Of a DNA stretch of 64,000 nt, positions 34,467 through 45,119 are shown in pieces (within the stretch, counting starts at the first letter, position 1; the number at the start of each line of letters is the position of its first letter). Source of the stretch: Bacillus chungangensis. Its GTDB lineage: Bacteria; Bacillota; Bacilli; Bacillales; Bacillaceae_C. The stretch spans positions 1-64,000 of the forward strand of contig NZ_JAUSTT010000008.1 in the NCBI RefSeq assembly GCF_030812995.1. The letters run 5' to 3'. The position numbers and the translations under genes were made by a program. Below the pieces are notes generated by a model. It was not told the DNA's origin, searched no databases, and was given only the letters and a program-made list of their open reading frames with translations.

Positions 34467-36797
34467 TTATGAGCTTTGTTCTTCCGTTGGTTTTTGAATT
34501 AATACTTTACGCGGCTTGCTGCCTTCATACGGACCGACAATACCATTTACTTCCATCGCATCAATTAGCCTTGCTGCCCTTGTATATCCTATCCGGAATC
34601 TTCTTTGTAGCATTGAAACAGAAGCTGTTTGCATGTCAGCGATTAATTGGACGGCATCTTCATACAATTCGTCATCAACCATCTCTGTTGTTTCTTGAAT
34701 GTCATCAGGGATCATTTCTTCATGGTACTGTGCTTTTTGTTGGCCAATTACAAAGTTGACAACTTCTTCAACTTCTTCATCTGATAAGAAAGCTCCTTGG
34801 ATGCGAACAGGCTTTGAGGAGCCAACAGGAAGAAAGAGCATGTCTCCTCTTCCGAGCAGCTTTTCTGCCCCTCCCATATCCAAGATTGTACGGGAATCAG
34901 TAGTCGAAGAAACAGCAAAAGCGATTCGTGATGGAATGTTCGCTTTAATCACTCCTGTAATGACATCGACTGAAGGACGCTGAGTGGCAATGATTAAGTG
35001 AATACCTGCCGCCCGTGCCATTTGTGCTAATCGTGTAATAGAATCTTCTACATCACTCGATGCTACCATCATTAAATCTGCTAATTCATCGACAATAACA
35101 ACGATAAATGGCAGCAAAGGCTGCTTGTCATCTTGTTCAGCGTTATGCTTTTTTATATATTCATTATAGCCTTCAATATTTCTCGTTCCCGTATGAGAAA
35201 AGAGATCATAGCGCCGTTCCATTTCTCCAACGACTTTTTGCAATGCCTGCGAAGCTTTTTTCGGATTCGTAACCACTGGAGCAAGCAGATGCGGTACACC
35301 ATTATAAACATTCAATTCAACCATTTTTGGGTCTATCATCATCATTTTTACTTCATGTGGTTTTGCACGCATTAAAATACTTGTAATAATACCGTTCACA
35401 CAAACACTTTTACCGCTTCCCGTTGCACCAGCAACGAGCAAATGAGGCATCTTATTTAATTCTGCCAGCACAGCTTCCCCAGTTATATCTCTGCCTAAAC
35501 CAATTTGAAGCTTTGCCTCTGGATTATTTTTTTCTTTAGCATCCAATACTTCACGCAAAGATACGACTGCCACCTCTGTATTTGGCACTTCAATACCGAT
35601 TGCTGATTTTCCTGGAATAGGAGCTTCCATACGAATATCTTTTGCTGCCAAAGCCAAGGCGATGTCGTCGCTTAAACTTACTATTTTACTCACTTTCACA
35701 CCAACGGCAGGATGTACTTCATATTTCGTTACTGCTGGACCTAAATGCACCTGTGTAATTCTCGCATTGACACCAAAGCTTTGAAAAGTGCGCTCCAGTT
35801 TGCGGGCATTGGCTTGAATTGAGCTGTATTCTCCGCTTTGATCCGTTGTTCGCGGACGATTGAGCAAGGAAATAGGGGGCAATTGATAATCTTTATTTTC
35901 TACCTCTACAAAAGTAAGCGGCGGCACTATTTCTTCCCCATGTTCGACCGTAGAATCTCCTGTTTTTGCTTGCATTTGCGGCTCTATTTCTTGTATCGTT
36001 TCATTCTCCATTTCTACTTCATCAATATATGCTTTTTCAGCAAAATTGGAAATAATCGGCTCGGAACTAACTTCCACTAATTCGTCTTCCATCGTGTTTG
36101 CTTCTGCCTGTACAGCTGAAACTTTTGGTGCTTTCTTCTGCTTATGTTTACCCTTTTTGCCAGACTTCCAACTATTTAACTCTTTTCCTGCTGCTAGCCA
36201 TTGCCCTTTAATAAAATGAGCCAATTTTTTGCTGCATTTCGCTAGGATTGCTCCCAACGATTTACCTGTTATTAATACGATAGAAATTACGATCAGTACA
36301 ATACTAAAAATATTCGTTCCTAATGCATCAAATAAAAAATAGGAAGCTGCAAAAAACACTGCGCCAACCATGCCGCCGCCTAAATCAACTGTCGACGTTT
36401 CCCCTTTGACATCTTGCCAAAAGAAATCCCACGTATTAGCAACGACACTAGGGTTTTTAATCACTCCATCGTTTGTTAACAGTTCAAATAGTGTTAAGTG
36501 GCTTAATAGCAAAATGCTAATGAGCAGCAAATAAAATCCAAGCAGTCTTTGTGTTAATAAATATGGCCACTCGTTTTTAACCATGAAATAACCAGCAAGT
36601 GTGATCATTGCTATAAACGCGATAAAATACCATTCTCCAAAGAAAAAACGAAAAAAATAGACAAAGCCTTTTCCAACTGCGCCTAATTGGATAATGGAGA
36701 TTAAGCTAATTGCTATAAGGACAATCCCACCAAGTTCATATTGCAGCGATTGCTTTAATTTTTTTGAACGTCGTTTGCGACGCTTTTTTTTCGCCAC
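34467..36797 (-). CDS. spoIIIE: DNA translocase SpoIIIE (FtsK/SpoIIIE family)
   Basis: The 776-residue translocase pumps chromosome into the forespore and clears DNA from septa. The N-terminus is basic ([19 protein letters not shown]), followed by four membrane helices (residues about 25-170), an acidic linker, the motor domain with Walker [15 protein letters not shown] and Walker [28 protein letters not shown], and the C-terminal gamma winged helix ([30 protein letters not shown]) that reads SRS/KOPS sites. Start GTG 36797 is placed six nt behind AAAGGTG and by match to B. subtilis; the open frame extends 14 codons further. Confidence 0.95.
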   Translation of the reverse strand: MAKKKRRKRRSKKLKQSLQYELGGIVLIAISLISIIQLGAVGKGFVYFFRFFFGEWYFIAFIAMITLAGYFMVKNEWPYLLTQRLLGFYLLLISILLLSHLTLFELLTNDGVIKNPSVVANTWDFFWQDVKGETSTVDLGGGMVGAVFFAASYFLFDALGTNIFSIVLIVISIVLITGKSLGAILAKCSKKLAHFIKGQWLAAGKELNSWKSGKKGKHKQKKAPKVSAVQAEANTMEDELVEVSSEPIISNFAEKAYIDEVEMENETIQEIEPQMQAKTGDSTVEHGEEIVPPLTFVEVENKDYQLPPISLLNRPRTTDQSGEYSSIQANARKLERTFQSFGVNARITQVHLGPAVTKYEVHPAVGVKVSKIVSLSDDIALALAAKDIRMEAPIPGKSAIGIEVPNTEVAVVSLREVLDAKEKNNPEAKLQIGLGRDITGEAVLAELNKMPHLLVAGATGSGKSVCVNGIITSILMRAKPHEVKMMMIDPKMVELNVYNGVPHLLAPVVTNPKKASQALQKVVGEMERRYDLFSHTGTRNIEGYNEYIKKHNAEQDDKQPLLPFIVVIVDELADLMMVASSDVEDSITRLAQMARAAGIHLIIATQRPSVDVITGVIKANIPSRIAFAVSSTTDSRTILDMGGAEKLLGRGDMLFLPVGSSKPVRIQGAFLSDEEVEEVVNFVIGQQKAQYHEEMIPDDIQETTEMVDDELYEDAVQLIADMQTASVSMLQRRFRIGYTRAARLIDAMEVNGIVGPYEGSKPRKVLIQKPTEEQSS

Positions 36798-37077
36798 CAA
36801 CATCACCTTTTTCCATCTATGATGAAAGAAAGCAGCCAAATTAGGGCTGCTTGTCCAGTTTCTTCTATCTCATTATAGCACATGCATGATGGTTATGACA
36901 TTGGTATAGCAAGGATTTATCTCATGCTTAACGTACAATAGTCCCTTCGCCTCAAGATAATGGAAATGAAACATACAGGCAGGTTAGAAAAGAGGCTTAT
37001 GAAGGAAGAAAGTACTCTTGTATGAGAATTGTGGCCTGTCTAATTGGAAAAAACATCTTTAAAATCACTCATAAGGC

Positions 37078-37284
37078 TTATATAGAGAGATATTGTCCGG
37101 GAAGCAATTCTGAGCGTAAGTAATCATTCGGATTACTGCTAAGGAGCCGGATTATGCGGTAGCGATTTTCTTCTTGTTCTACAATTAGTGAAATACCGTT
37201 CACTTCTACCGTTGTTTGCTGTGTAAACATATTGCTTTCCTGTGGGAATATAAGCTCCTGAGGGATTGTTGTATGCAAAATCAT
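37078..37284 (-). CDS. ylzJ: YlzJ-like small protein
   Basis: A 68-residue protein ([20 protein letters not shown]...[24 protein letters not shown]) of the YlzJ family, function unknown, always found between tepA and spoIIIE. The start overlaps the tepA stop by four nt (ATGA), so it is translationally coupled to it. Confidence 0.85.
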   Translation of the reverse strand: MILHTTIPQELIFPQESNMFTQQTTVEVNGISLIVEQEENRYRIIRLLSSNPNDYLRSELLPGQYLSI

Positions 37285-38027
37285 TGTAACAACCTCTTTT
37301 CTTGTGAATCATTTCTCTTCAAAGCAATTAGTTCATTTAACTTTTTCATCGCGCTTCCAATCCCGCCTACTTCGTTAATCAAACCAATTTCGACGGCATG
37401 AGCGCCAACAACGTTTGTCCCAATATCTCGTGTTAAATTTCCTTTCGCAAACATTAAGTCTTTAAAAACTTCCTCGGAAATTTTGGATTGTCTCGTTACA
37501 AATTTAATGACCCGTTCTTGCATTTTATCTAAATACTCAAATGTTTGCGGTACACCAATGACAAGCCCCGTTAAACGAATAGGGTGAATCGTCATCGTCG
37601 CTGTTTCGGCAATAAAAGAATAATCGGTAGAAACAGCGATAGGAACACCAATGGAGTGGCCACCGCCTAAAACAATAGAAACAGAAGGCTTTGAAAGTGT
37701 CGAGATCATCTCTGAAATAGCTAGTCCCGCTTCGACATCACCGCCAACAGTGTTTAATACAATGAGCAGCCCTTTAATGCTTGGATTTTGTTCGATCGCT
37801 ACAAGCTGTGGAATAAGATGCTCATATTTGGTTGTTTTATTTTGCGGCGGTAGCTGCATATGGCCTTCAATCTGGCCAATAATCGTTAAACAATGAATAT
37901 TAGAGTCTTGAGATAACTGCGGAACATTCGTTTGTCCTAGCTGTTGAATCTTCTCAACTGTTGGAGATGTTTTCGTTTCTTCATTCTTTTTTTCACTATC
38001 GTAATCACCGTTGCTGCCGTTTCGCAT
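37281..38027 (-). CDS. tepA: TepA, ClpP-like serine protease
   Basis: A 248-residue ClpP-fold peptidase ([35 protein letters not shown], catalytic Ser in [13 protein letters not shown], His in [12 protein letters not shown]). B. subtilis TepA affects preprotein translocation and spore biology. The first 45 residues are polar and poorly conserved. ATG 38027 behind AGAGGGGGGAG is chosen over an upstream ATG without a ribosome-binding site. Confidence 0.88.
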   Translation of the reverse strand: MRNGSNGDYDSEKKNEETKTSPTVEKIQQLGQTNVPQLSQDSNIHCLTIIGQIEGHMQLPPQNKTTKYEHLIPQLVAIEQNPSIKGLLIVLNTVGGDVEAGLAISEMISTLSKPSVSIVLGGGHSIGVPIAVSTDYSFIAETATMTIHPIRLTGLVIGVPQTFEYLDKMQERVIKFVTRQSKISEEVFKDLMFAKGNLTRDIGTNVVGAHAVEIGLINEVGGIGSAMKKLNELIALKRNDSQEKRLLQ

Positions 38028-38149
38028 AAACTCCCCCCTCTTCTCATTTCCAATAGGCAATACACTCTGGATAACAATTTAATTTTGACTGCTACCGTTA
38101 TTATCTTCACATCTAATCAATTCATACGTATATTCTTATACATGGAAAT

Positions 38150-38176
38150 AGGAAGCGTCGTCATCGAACGCTTCCT
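38150..38176 (-). terminator. Hairpin after the IclR gene
   Basis: AGGAAGCGT and ACGCTTCCT form a 9-bp stem with a 9-nt loop, about 50 nt past the IclR gene stop. The flanking T content is modest on both strands, so it probably ends the lysine gene cluster. Confidence 0.55.
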
Positions 38177-38228
38177 TTCACGATAGTTTATCCTTGTAAG
38201 GAATATTGTCAACATTTTTTTAACAGCT

Positions 38229-38963
38229 CTAAATAGATTGTTTATAGCCAAGTTCGGCAGATATAGTGGCTGCACATGCTTTCGTTTGTTTTTTAATGTT
38301 TTCTAAATCTGTGCCTTTAAAACGGCTTGATGCACCGCTCACTGCAAGTGCAGCGACTACTTGATGATGATAATCGTAAATTGGGTAAGAGACGCCTGTT
38401 GTCTCTGTGTCTTGTTCTCCATAGCTAATAGCAAAGCCATTCTTGCGAATTTGCCCCAACTCTTCCATCAGCTTCTCTTTCTTCCCCGCCTGCAGCACCT
38501 TTGTCTGCGTCGCTTTAGGAAGAAATGCCAATAGCAGCTTCGGTCCAGAGCCAAGATAAAGCGGGGATCTTTTCCCGATTTTTGTATATAATCTTAGAGC
38601 GCGCTTGCTTTCTACTTTCTCAATATAAACTGCTTCAAGATTATTCTCAATCACGAGATGAACAGCCTCATTCATCTCACCAGCTAATTTTTTCATCTGA
38701 GGTAAAGCTATTTCCCTGATCTCTAGCTGTTCAGAAACTAAATTTCCAAGCTCTAAAAGTTTTAAACCAAGCTTATATCGCGCGTCATGTTGAGATTCTT
38801 TTGATTTCAAGACAAAACCGCAATGTTCTAATGTTCTTAACAATCGAAATACGGTAGGCTTTGGAAGTTGAGATTTTTCTGTTAGTTCCTTTAAACTTAG
38901 TTCGGGTTGTTCCTCTGTAAATAAATTTAATAGCATCAGTGCTTTTACGACGCTCTGATTCAT
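38229..38963 (-). CDS. IclR-family transcriptional regulator
   Basis: A 244-residue regulator. The N-terminal winged helix has VVKALMLLNLFTEEQPELSLKELTEKSQLPKPTVFRLLRTLEHCGFV. The effector domain (LGLKLLELGNLVSEQLEIREIALPQMKKLAGEMNEAVHLV, GVSYPIYDYHHQVVAALAVSG) follows. It is the last gene behind lysine dehydrogenase and most likely controls that cluster, responding to lysine or a breakdown product (inference). ATG 38963 follows AAAGGAGAAGAAC; the nine upstream codons lack a start signal. Confidence 0.88.
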   Translation of the reverse strand: MNQSVVKALMLLNLFTEEQPELSLKELTEKSQLPKPTVFRLLRTLEHCGFVLKSKESQHDARYKLGLKLLELGNLVSEQLEIREIALPQMKKLAGEMNEAVHLVIENNLEAVYIEKVESKRALRLYTKIGKRSPLYLGSGPKLLLAFLPKATQTKVLQAGKKEKLMEELGQIRKNGFAISYGEQDTETTGVSYPIYDYHHQVVAALAVSGASSRFKGTDLENIKKQTKACAATISAELGYKQSI

Positions 38964-39090
38964 GTTCTTCTCCTTTATGAAGTTGGTCAAAAAGCTGCCA
39001 GCGTCACGTTGCTGTATCAGTTATCACCTATATGTCACATGCTTTGCTCTCTTTTGAAAAGCAGCTCTTATTTCCCTGTTTCACAGACTT

Positions 39091-40251
39091 CTATGTGTGC
39101 ATCACGCAATGTTCAACAATATGAACATCACGCTTCTTCATTGCTTCAATATACGCCTTCCCAGGAACTATTTGTTCTGGTGGATAAACACCTCTTTTCA
39201 CAATTAACCCACTCGCAATCATTTGAGCGACAACGGAAATCGTATTTGCTGTTGCTCGTGCCATTGCTGTTTCTTGGTTGGCTTGGTCTCTGTAGGTCGT
39301 CATTTCATATTCATAGGCGACCTGCTCCCCATGTTTTTCTCCCGCTACAACGACTCGCAATAAAACAGCGTCATCCTTGTCTTTTAAATCAACAATTGGA
39401 TCTAATACTTTTAATAGCACTTTACGTGGGTTGATCTTATGCCCATCTACTTCAACCTCATAATTCTTTTTCGTTAAATTTAAATCAACGAGCAATTTAA
39501 ACTTTTCTGCATGGCCTTTGTAGCGAATTGTCTTATATTCTAGACAGTCTAGTTCTGGAAAGGAATAGGCTAATGTTGAGGTTCCACCTGCTGTGTGAAA
39601 TGCTTCAAGTGGACCAAATTTTTCAAAGTGAATTGTTTCTACCTCTGATAAAGACGGGATCATTTGTTTCACACCATTTCGGATAATGAAAGAGGGGTCT
39701 GTATAATGGTCAAACACACCTTCCATTGAAAAAACATGGTTGTACTCTAATGGAGGATCTGGCCTCACAGGTATGCCTCCTACATAAAGTTTAATCGATG
39801 TTGTTTTATCAAGTTGGCTAGCGCCGTAGCCTGCTAATATATTCACCATTCCTGGCGCTACACCTAAATCAGGAATGAGAGTGACATTCGCCCGTTTTGC
39901 AATTTCATTTAATTCCAAGACGTGGTCGGTTGCCTGCCCAATATGCCCTCCTAAATCAACACAATGTGTACCTGCAGCGATTGCTGCATTTGCCACTGCT
40001 TCATTAAATGTATAAAACAAGGCATTAATTGCCACGTCAAATCCTTTTAAAAATTCGATCAGCTCGTTACGCTGAGTTGCATCAAGAAAAACCGCTGATA
40101 GTTTAGAAGATTGAAGCTTTTTACAAACAGCTTCGGCCTTTGATAAATCCATATCTGCTAAAACAATTTGTTCTACTCCCTCACTATTTACTAAATCACG
40201 AGCTGCTTCTTTTCCCATCAATCCTGATCCTAAAATGGCTATTTTCACCAT
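39091..40251 (-). CDS. L-lysine 6-dehydrogenase
   Basis: The 386-residue oxidoreductase of the saccharopine-dehydrogenase fold opens with the Rossmann motif [20 protein letters not shown]. It shares long segments with lysine 6-dehydrogenase of Geobacillus stearothermophilus as I remember it ([58 protein letters not shown]). The reaction oxidises the epsilon-amino carbon of L-lysine with NAD+ to 2-aminoadipate 6-semialdehyde plus ammonia. It lies 77 nt behind the aldehyde dehydrogenase that would use the product. Saccharopine reductase is the main alternative but lacks supporting neighbours. Confidence 0.88.
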   Translation of the reverse strand: MVKIAILGSGLMGKEAARDLVNSEGVEQIVLADMDLSKAEAVCKKLQSSKLSAVFLDATQRNELIEFLKGFDVAINALFYTFNEAVANAAIAAGTHCVDLGGHIGQATDHVLELNEIAKRANVTLIPDLGVAPGMVNILAGYGASQLDKTTSIKLYVGGIPVRPDPPLEYNHVFSMEGVFDHYTDPSFIIRNGVKQMIPSLSEVETIHFEKFGPLEAFHTAGGTSTLAYSFPELDCLEYKTIRYKGHAEKFKLLVDLNLTKKNYEVEVDGHKINPRKVLLKVLDPIVDLKDKDDAVLLRVVVAGEKHGEQVAYEYEMTTYRDQANQETAMARATANTISVVAQMIASGLIVKRGVYPPEQIVPGKAYIEAMKKRDVHIVEHCVMHT

Positions 40252-40328
40252 TCTATACCCCCTTTATTTAACTCATTTTATGCTTTAAAAATCCTGCGCC
40301 TCAAAGAAAGAAGTGTGTGACGCAGCAA

Positions 40329-41834
40329 TTACACATCCATATCTATTTGAGCACGCTGCAGCTTCCCACTAAAGTCTACATAGACACTTTTCCATTCTGT
40401 AAATACATCCAACGCTTGCACACCTGAATCTCGATGGCCGTTGCCTGTTCCTTTTGAGCCTCCAAATGGCAAGTGAATCTCAGCACCTGTCGTTCCAGCA
40501 TTAATATAAACGATGCCAGTATCTAAATCACGTTGTGCTGTAAATACGTTATTCACATTTTTTGTAAAGATGGCACTCGAAAGTCCATAACTAACTCCGT
40601 TATTGATCTCAATTGCCTCTTCCAGACTTTGCACTGGGATAATAGAAGTAACTGGCCCAAAAATTTCTTCTTGCGCAATCCGCATCGTTGGCCTGACGTT
40701 TGTAAATAAGGTTGGAGCATAATAATAGCCGTTACCCAGATGTTTATCTTCGAGGATGCTGCCGCCTGCAAGCAGCTTGGCTCCTTCTTCTTGACCAATT
40801 TCAACATATTGATGGATTTTCTTTATTGCCCTCTCATTTATTACTGGCCCAACTTTAATGCCATCTTCCAAGCCATTGCCAATCGTAAGTTTTTTCATTT
40901 CTGCGAGCAAACGCTGTTCCAGTTCCTCCTTTACCTTCTCGTGGACTATGATGCGAGAACATGCAGTACACCTCTGGCCACTTGTACCAAATGCGCTCCA
41001 AAGGATTCCTTCAACAGCTAAATCAAGATCCGCATCCTCCATCACAATAACCGCATTTTTACCGCCCATTTCTAAGGAAACGCGCTTCAAGGATCGGCCG
41101 CATTTTTCCGCAATACGCCGCCCTACTTCATTCGAACCAGTAAAGGAAATAACATCAATATCAGGATGCTCAACGATTGCATCACCAACTTCAGCTCCAG
41201 AGCCTGTTACTAAATTAATAACACCTTTAGGTAGTCCAGCTTCTGTGAATATGTTGACTAGTTCCTGCGCCATTAATGGCGTTTCAGTTGCAGGTTTCCA
41301 AATAACAGCGTTTCCAGCAACGATAGCTGGGAATGATTTCCACGTAGCGATTGCGATAGGAAAATTCCATGGTGTGATAATTCCTACGATCCCAACAGGA
41401 ACCCGAACACTCATTGCAAATTTGTCTTTTAATTCTGATGGTGTCGTATCTCCTGTAAGACGCCGGCCTTCCCCAGCCATGTAGAAAGCCATGTCAATAC
41501 CTTCCTGCACCTCACCGCGAGCCTCTTCGATCACTTTTCCCATCTCTGACGTTAAAATTTGAGAGAGTCTTTCTTTTCTCTCTTTCATAAGCGCCCCAAC
41601 TTGATAGAGAATCTCCGCACGCTGCGGTGCTGGAACAAGCCGCCATTTTTTTTGCGCTGCTTTTGCTGCTGCAACGGCATTGTCGACATCTTTGCTTGTC
41701 GATAATAATACTTTCCCTAAAACACTCCCATTTGCTGGATTGATAATTTCTGTGAAACGCGAATTTTTTGAAGCCGTCCATTCACCATTTATATAATTTA
41801 AAACGGATGCTCCATCTACAACTGTATTGGCCAT
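40329..41834 (-). CDS. Aldehyde dehydrogenase, probably 2-aminoadipate semialdehyde dehydrogenase
   Basis: A 501-residue NAD(P)-dependent aldehyde dehydrogenase with PWNFPIAIATWK (cofactor), FTGSNEVGRRIAE, catalytic Glu in SLEMGGKN, catalytic Cys in SGQRCTACSR and the late motif EEIFGPVTSI. The loop INAGTTGAEIHLPFGGSKGT resembles antiquitin-type (ALDH7) enzymes that oxidise 2-aminoadipate semialdehyde, which fits the adjacent lysine 6-dehydrogenase. Substrate identity is inferred from context. Succinate-semialdehyde dehydrogenase is a possible alternative. Confidence 0.85.
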   Translation of the reverse strand: MANTVVDGASVLNYINGEWTASKNSRFTEIINPANGSVLGKVLLSTSKDVDNAVAAAKAAQKKWRLVPAPQRAEILYQVGALMKERKERLSQILTSEMGKVIEEARGEVQEGIDMAFYMAGEGRRLTGDTTPSELKDKFAMSVRVPVGIVGIITPWNFPIAIATWKSFPAIVAGNAVIWKPATETPLMAQELVNIFTEAGLPKGVINLVTGSGAEVGDAIVEHPDIDVISFTGSNEVGRRIAEKCGRSLKRVSLEMGGKNAVIVMEDADLDLAVEGILWSAFGTSGQRCTACSRIIVHEKVKEELEQRLLAEMKKLTIGNGLEDGIKVGPVINERAIKKIHQYVEIGQEEGAKLLAGGSILEDKHLGNGYYYAPTLFTNVRPTMRIAQEEIFGPVTSIIPVQSLEEAIEINNGVSYGLSSAIFTKNVNNVFTAQRDLDTGIVYINAGTTGAEIHLPFGGSKGTGNGHRDSGVQALDVFTEWKSVYVDFSGKLQRAQIDMDV

Positions 41835-41944
41835 TATGCCAGCCCCTTTCCTGTTTTCTTGTTTTTACTTGTCATCAAATAGGCGAATATCGCCTGTCAA
41901 GTTTGCTAGAAGCATACTTAGAAAATTCGTTCATCGTTCCCTAT

Positions 41945-43630
41945 CTATTTAGTATTTCGATTGCGTATTTGCTGGATTGTTTGAGCAACAGCTATTTGTT
42001 CACGATCCATTTCGATCTCAATTAATGTTGGTTTTTTATCTTTTATTGCTTGCTGCAATGCTTCTCCCAATTCTTTCTCTGTTTTTACAAAGATACCTTT
42101 CGCTCCAAGCGACTCTGCTAGTTTGACGAAATGAATACTGCCTAAATCAGTCCCAATTACTTTTTTCGGAAAATGTATTTCCTGATGCATGCGTATTGTT
42201 CCATACATACAATTATTAAACACAATGCTGATGATCGGTATGTTGCAGCGTACTGCTGTTTCTAATTCCTGTACCGTCATCATGAGACCACCATCACCAG
42301 AAAGAGAGACAACAACCCGATCAGGACAAGCAAGCTTTGCGCCAATTGCCGCTGGCAATCCGTATCCCATTGCACCAGATGTCGGACCGATATACGTGTT
42401 TTTCTGCTTAAATTGATAGAAAGTATGAAGCCAGCCTGCAAAATTTCCAGCGTCATTTGTAATAATCGCATCATCTGGCAAGTTTGCTTGCAAAGTAAAG
42501 ATGACATCTGTATTCGTAAGCGGCTTTGTTGACTGCTTTTCAGGTCTAGCCGTTGCCTGTTGGTAAATATGGCGTCTTTCCTGACTCCAATCTTTCCATG
42601 CTGGCTGAATATCAGTTTTTAATAAAGCAAGAAGTGCTTCTTTTGCATCAGCAACAATTCCGAGCTGAGGAGAATATACCTTTCCTAAGACAGCTTCATC
42701 AATGTCTACATGCAGAAGCTGCTGGGTAGGAGAAAACAGCGTATAGTCTTGGGTTGTTACTTCAGATAACCTTGTGCCAATTGCGAAAATGACATCTGCT
42801 TTTTGCACTGTTTGAAGAATACCAGAGTCAGTTCCTAGTCCAAGATGACCGGCATAAAGCGGATGGTCGTTTGGAAATACATCATGCCTGCGAAAAGCAG
42901 CAACAACCGGCAGCATGTTTTTTTCCGCAAATAACAGGAGGGCCTCCTCAGCACCGGCACTCATTACACCGCCTCCTGCTAGAATAATAGGTGTGCTTGC
43001 TTGCTGTAATCGAGCAGTAAGTTCCGATATTTCCCGTTGACTAGGTGCAGGTGCAGGACGAACAGAGACAGGGCCAAACTGCATCTCCGCCTCCTCCTTC
43101 AATAAATCTTCTGGCAAGGAGACAACAACTGGACCAGGACGGCCTGTTTTAGCAATCCGAAATGCTCTCTGCAAAAGTTCTGGTATTCTTTCCACTGCAT
43201 TTATTTCTACTGTCCATTTGGCAATTGGAGCAAAAAATTGCTCCAGCTCTACTTCTTGAAAACCTTCACGCCCGCGAAATTTACGATGAACTTGACCCAA
43301 TAATACAACCATTGGCGTTGAATCCTGATAAGCGGTATGAACCCCAATCGCTAAATTGGCTCCACCTACTCCCCGAGTGGCCATGACGACACTCGGTATT
43401 TTTGCAGCCTTTGCATAACCCTCTGCCATAAAAGCGGCGCCGCCTTCATGACGAGCTGAAATCAGTTTCATTGACTCCTCATCTAAAATGGCATCCATGA
43501 CAGGCAAGTAACTTTCACCAGGTACACAAAAGATAGTTGTTACGTGTTCCCTTTTAAGACATTCCACAATCGCTTTCGCACTTGAAAGCTGCATCTTATC
43601 ACTTTTTTGTTGCCCCATTGCTTGAAGCAT
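41945..43630 (-). CDS. ThDP-dependent enzyme, acetolactate synthase-like (putative 2-oxoadipate decarboxylase)
   Basis: The 561-residue protein has the three ThDP domains: Pyr with catalytic Glu in SARHEGGAAFMAEGYAKA, a central FAD/ADP-like domain (TPIILAGGGVMSAGAEEALL), and PP with GDGGLMMTVQELETAVRCN and closing NN of the ThDP motif. It resembles the acetolactate synthase large subunit, but no regulatory subunit gene is near. It starts 2 nt after the aminotransferase stop, so it belongs to the same pathway. Decarboxylation of 2-oxoadipate is my inference; glyoxylate carboligase-like and true acetolactate synthase functions remain possible. Confidence 0.82.
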   Translation of the reverse strand: MLQAMGQQKSDKMQLSSAKAIVECLKREHVTTIFCVPGESYLPVMDAILDEESMKLISARHEGGAAFMAEGYAKAAKIPSVVMATRGVGGANLAIGVHTAYQDSTPMVVLLGQVHRKFRGREGFQEVELEQFFAPIAKWTVEINAVERIPELLQRAFRIAKTGRPGPVVVSLPEDLLKEEAEMQFGPVSVRPAPAPSQREISELTARLQQASTPIILAGGGVMSAGAEEALLLFAEKNMLPVVAAFRRHDVFPNDHPLYAGHLGLGTDSGILQTVQKADVIFAIGTRLSEVTTQDYTLFSPTQQLLHVDIDEAVLGKVYSPQLGIVADAKEALLALLKTDIQPAWKDWSQERRHIYQQATARPEKQSTKPLTNTDVIFTLQANLPDDAIITNDAGNFAGWLHTFYQFKQKNTYIGPTSGAMGYGLPAAIGAKLACPDRVVVSLSGDGGLMMTVQELETAVRCNIPIISIVFNNCMYGTIRMHQEIHFPKKVIGTDLGSIHFVKLAESLGAKGIFVKTEKELGEALQQAIKDKKPTLIEIEMDREQIAVAQTIQQIRNRNTK

Positions 43631-43632
43631 CT

Positions 43633-44805
43633 CTATCCCCCTCTTCGTTCCAAATTTTTCATTCTTGCGGCTGCTTCCTTTAACCGTACTGTTGGAACTG
43701 AAAGTGAGAGACGAAAGTAGCCTTCACCTGAAGGACCAAAAGCATTTCCAGGTGTAATAACCACACCAGCTTCTTCTAGCAATTTTTCAGTGAACTGTGT
43801 TGATGTGTACGTTGGCGGTACGCGTGCCCAAATAAAAAAAGTCCCTTGCGGTTCCTCCACTTCAATGCCTATTGTACGCAAAGCAGAAAGCATCGTATGA
43901 AGACGCTCTTCGTACACTTGATTATTATCAACGACGGTCGTAAAATCACTTAACATTGCCGCCGCAGCCGCTTTTTGAATTGGCAAAAATTGACTGCTAT
44001 CAATATTACTTTTAATCGTTGCAAGTGCACGAATCATGTCTTTATTGCCAACGACATAGCCGATGCGCCAACCTGTCATGTTAAAGCTTTTCGATAATGA
44101 GCCAAACTCAACGGCAATATCTTTCGCTCCAGGAACTTGCATGATACTCGGAGCAGCATAATCGCCGAACGTCACAAGTGCATAGGCAGCATCATGGATG
44201 ACAGCAATTCGATATTTTTTTGCAAACGAGATTGCTTCTTGAAAAACAGCCAAGTCTACAGTTGCAGCCGTAGGATTGCTAGGATAGTTTAGCACCATCA
44301 TTTTTGCATTTTGGCATGTATCGATAGAAAGTTCTGAAAATAATGGGCGATATTGATTTTTTGCATCTAAGGGAAGATGAAGACATTCTGCTCCTGCAAG
44401 GTATGCAGCAGTTCGGTAAACAGGGTACCCTGGATCAGGGATTAAGACAGTATCACCTTTATCTATCAATGCAGGAAAAATATTTGCAATCCCCTCTTTT
44501 GATCCAATCAGCGTTAAAATTTCTGTCTTGGGATCAAGCTGTACACTGTAGTGTTTCTCATAAAATGCTGCAATAGCTTCACGAAATTCTTCACACCCTT
44601 CATAAGGCGAATACGTAAAATTTTTTGGCTTAGCAAGCTCCGCTATCATCTTTTCAACAATAAAATAAGGGGTTGGCAAATCAGGTGCACCAATTCCTAA
44701 ATCAATCACATCAATCCCTTTCGCTTGTAAGTGTGCTTTTTTCTCATGAATGACTGAAAATACATATGGCGGTAAACCTTGCACTCTTTTTGACATCCAG
44801 CACAT
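43633..44805 (-). CDS. Class I/II aminotransferase (putative 2-aminoadipate aminotransferase)
   Basis: A 390-residue PLP enzyme of the aspartate-aminotransferase fold: VIDLGIGAPDLPTP, SKEGIANIFPALIDKGDTVLIPDPGYPVY, MVLNYPSNPTAATVD, VIHDAAYALVTFG, PLP lysine in FGSLSKSFNMTGWRIGYVVG and the substrate Arg in GEGYFRLSLSVP. First gene of the cluster, directly behind a cre-overlapped promoter. ATG 44805 follows GGGAAGGGGTAAAAAC. LL-diaminopimelate or alanine-type aminotransferase annotation would also fit the sequence; the lysine-pathway role comes from its neighbours. Confidence 0.82.
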   Translation of the reverse strand: MCWMSKRVQGLPPYVFSVIHEKKAHLQAKGIDVIDLGIGAPDLPTPYFIVEKMIAELAKPKNFTYSPYEGCEEFREAIAAFYEKHYSVQLDPKTEILTLIGSKEGIANIFPALIDKGDTVLIPDPGYPVYRTAAYLAGAECLHLPLDAKNQYRPLFSELSIDTCQNAKMMVLNYPSNPTAATVDLAVFQEAISFAKKYRIAVIHDAAYALVTFGDYAAPSIMQVPGAKDIAVEFGSLSKSFNMTGWRIGYVVGNKDMIRALATIKSNIDSSQFLPIQKAAAAAMLSDFTTVVDNNQVYEERLHTMLSALRTIGIEVEEPQGTFFIWARVPPTYTSTQFTEKLLEEAGVVITPGNAFGPSGEGYFRLSLSVPTVRLKEAAARMKNLERRGG

Positions 44806-44870
44806 GTTTTTACCCCTTCCCTTTCTAACCATTCCGATATATGAAACGTCATTTCAAAGTATTCATACAA

Positions 44871-44899
44871 ATTATATGATAACGCTTTCAATTTATCAA
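44871..44899 (-). promoter_or_regulatory. Promoter of the lysine gene cluster
   Basis: TTGATA (44899-44894), 17-nt spacer, TATAAT (44876-44871) on the minus strand, 65 nt upstream of the aminotransferase start: a near-consensus sigma-A promoter. Confidence 0.8.
44876..44891 (-). promoter_or_regulatory. CcpA cre site
   Basis: TTGAAAGCGTTATCAT fits the cre consensus WTGAAARCGYTWWCAW without mismatch. It fills the spacer of the promoter, so CcpA binding should block initiation when preferred sugars are present. Confidence 0.8.
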
Positions 44900-45040
44900 T
44901 AATAAAAAGAGAAAATAATAATTTTTCTAAATTTCCACTTTTCTCTATGATTATTGTACAAGAACTAAGGAAATTTCTACATATAAAGAAAGTGAATCTT
45001 GCTTTCAAACGTACTGAAATATCTTTTTGCAATTCTGTTA

Positions 45041-45094
45041 AAAGAGGGCGCTCCCTTTCCCGATAGAAGTTGGGATAGGAAAGCACCCTTTTTC
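45041..45094 (-). terminator. Terminator of the nhaC-type gene
   Basis: On the minus strand AAAAGGGTGCTTTCC pairs with GGAAAGGGAGCGCCCTCTTTT. It lies about 25 nt past the transporter stop and separates it from the lysine cluster promoter. Confidence 0.8.
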
Positions 45095-45119
45095 CAAAAA
45101 ATTAAATGTTGCTTTTTTA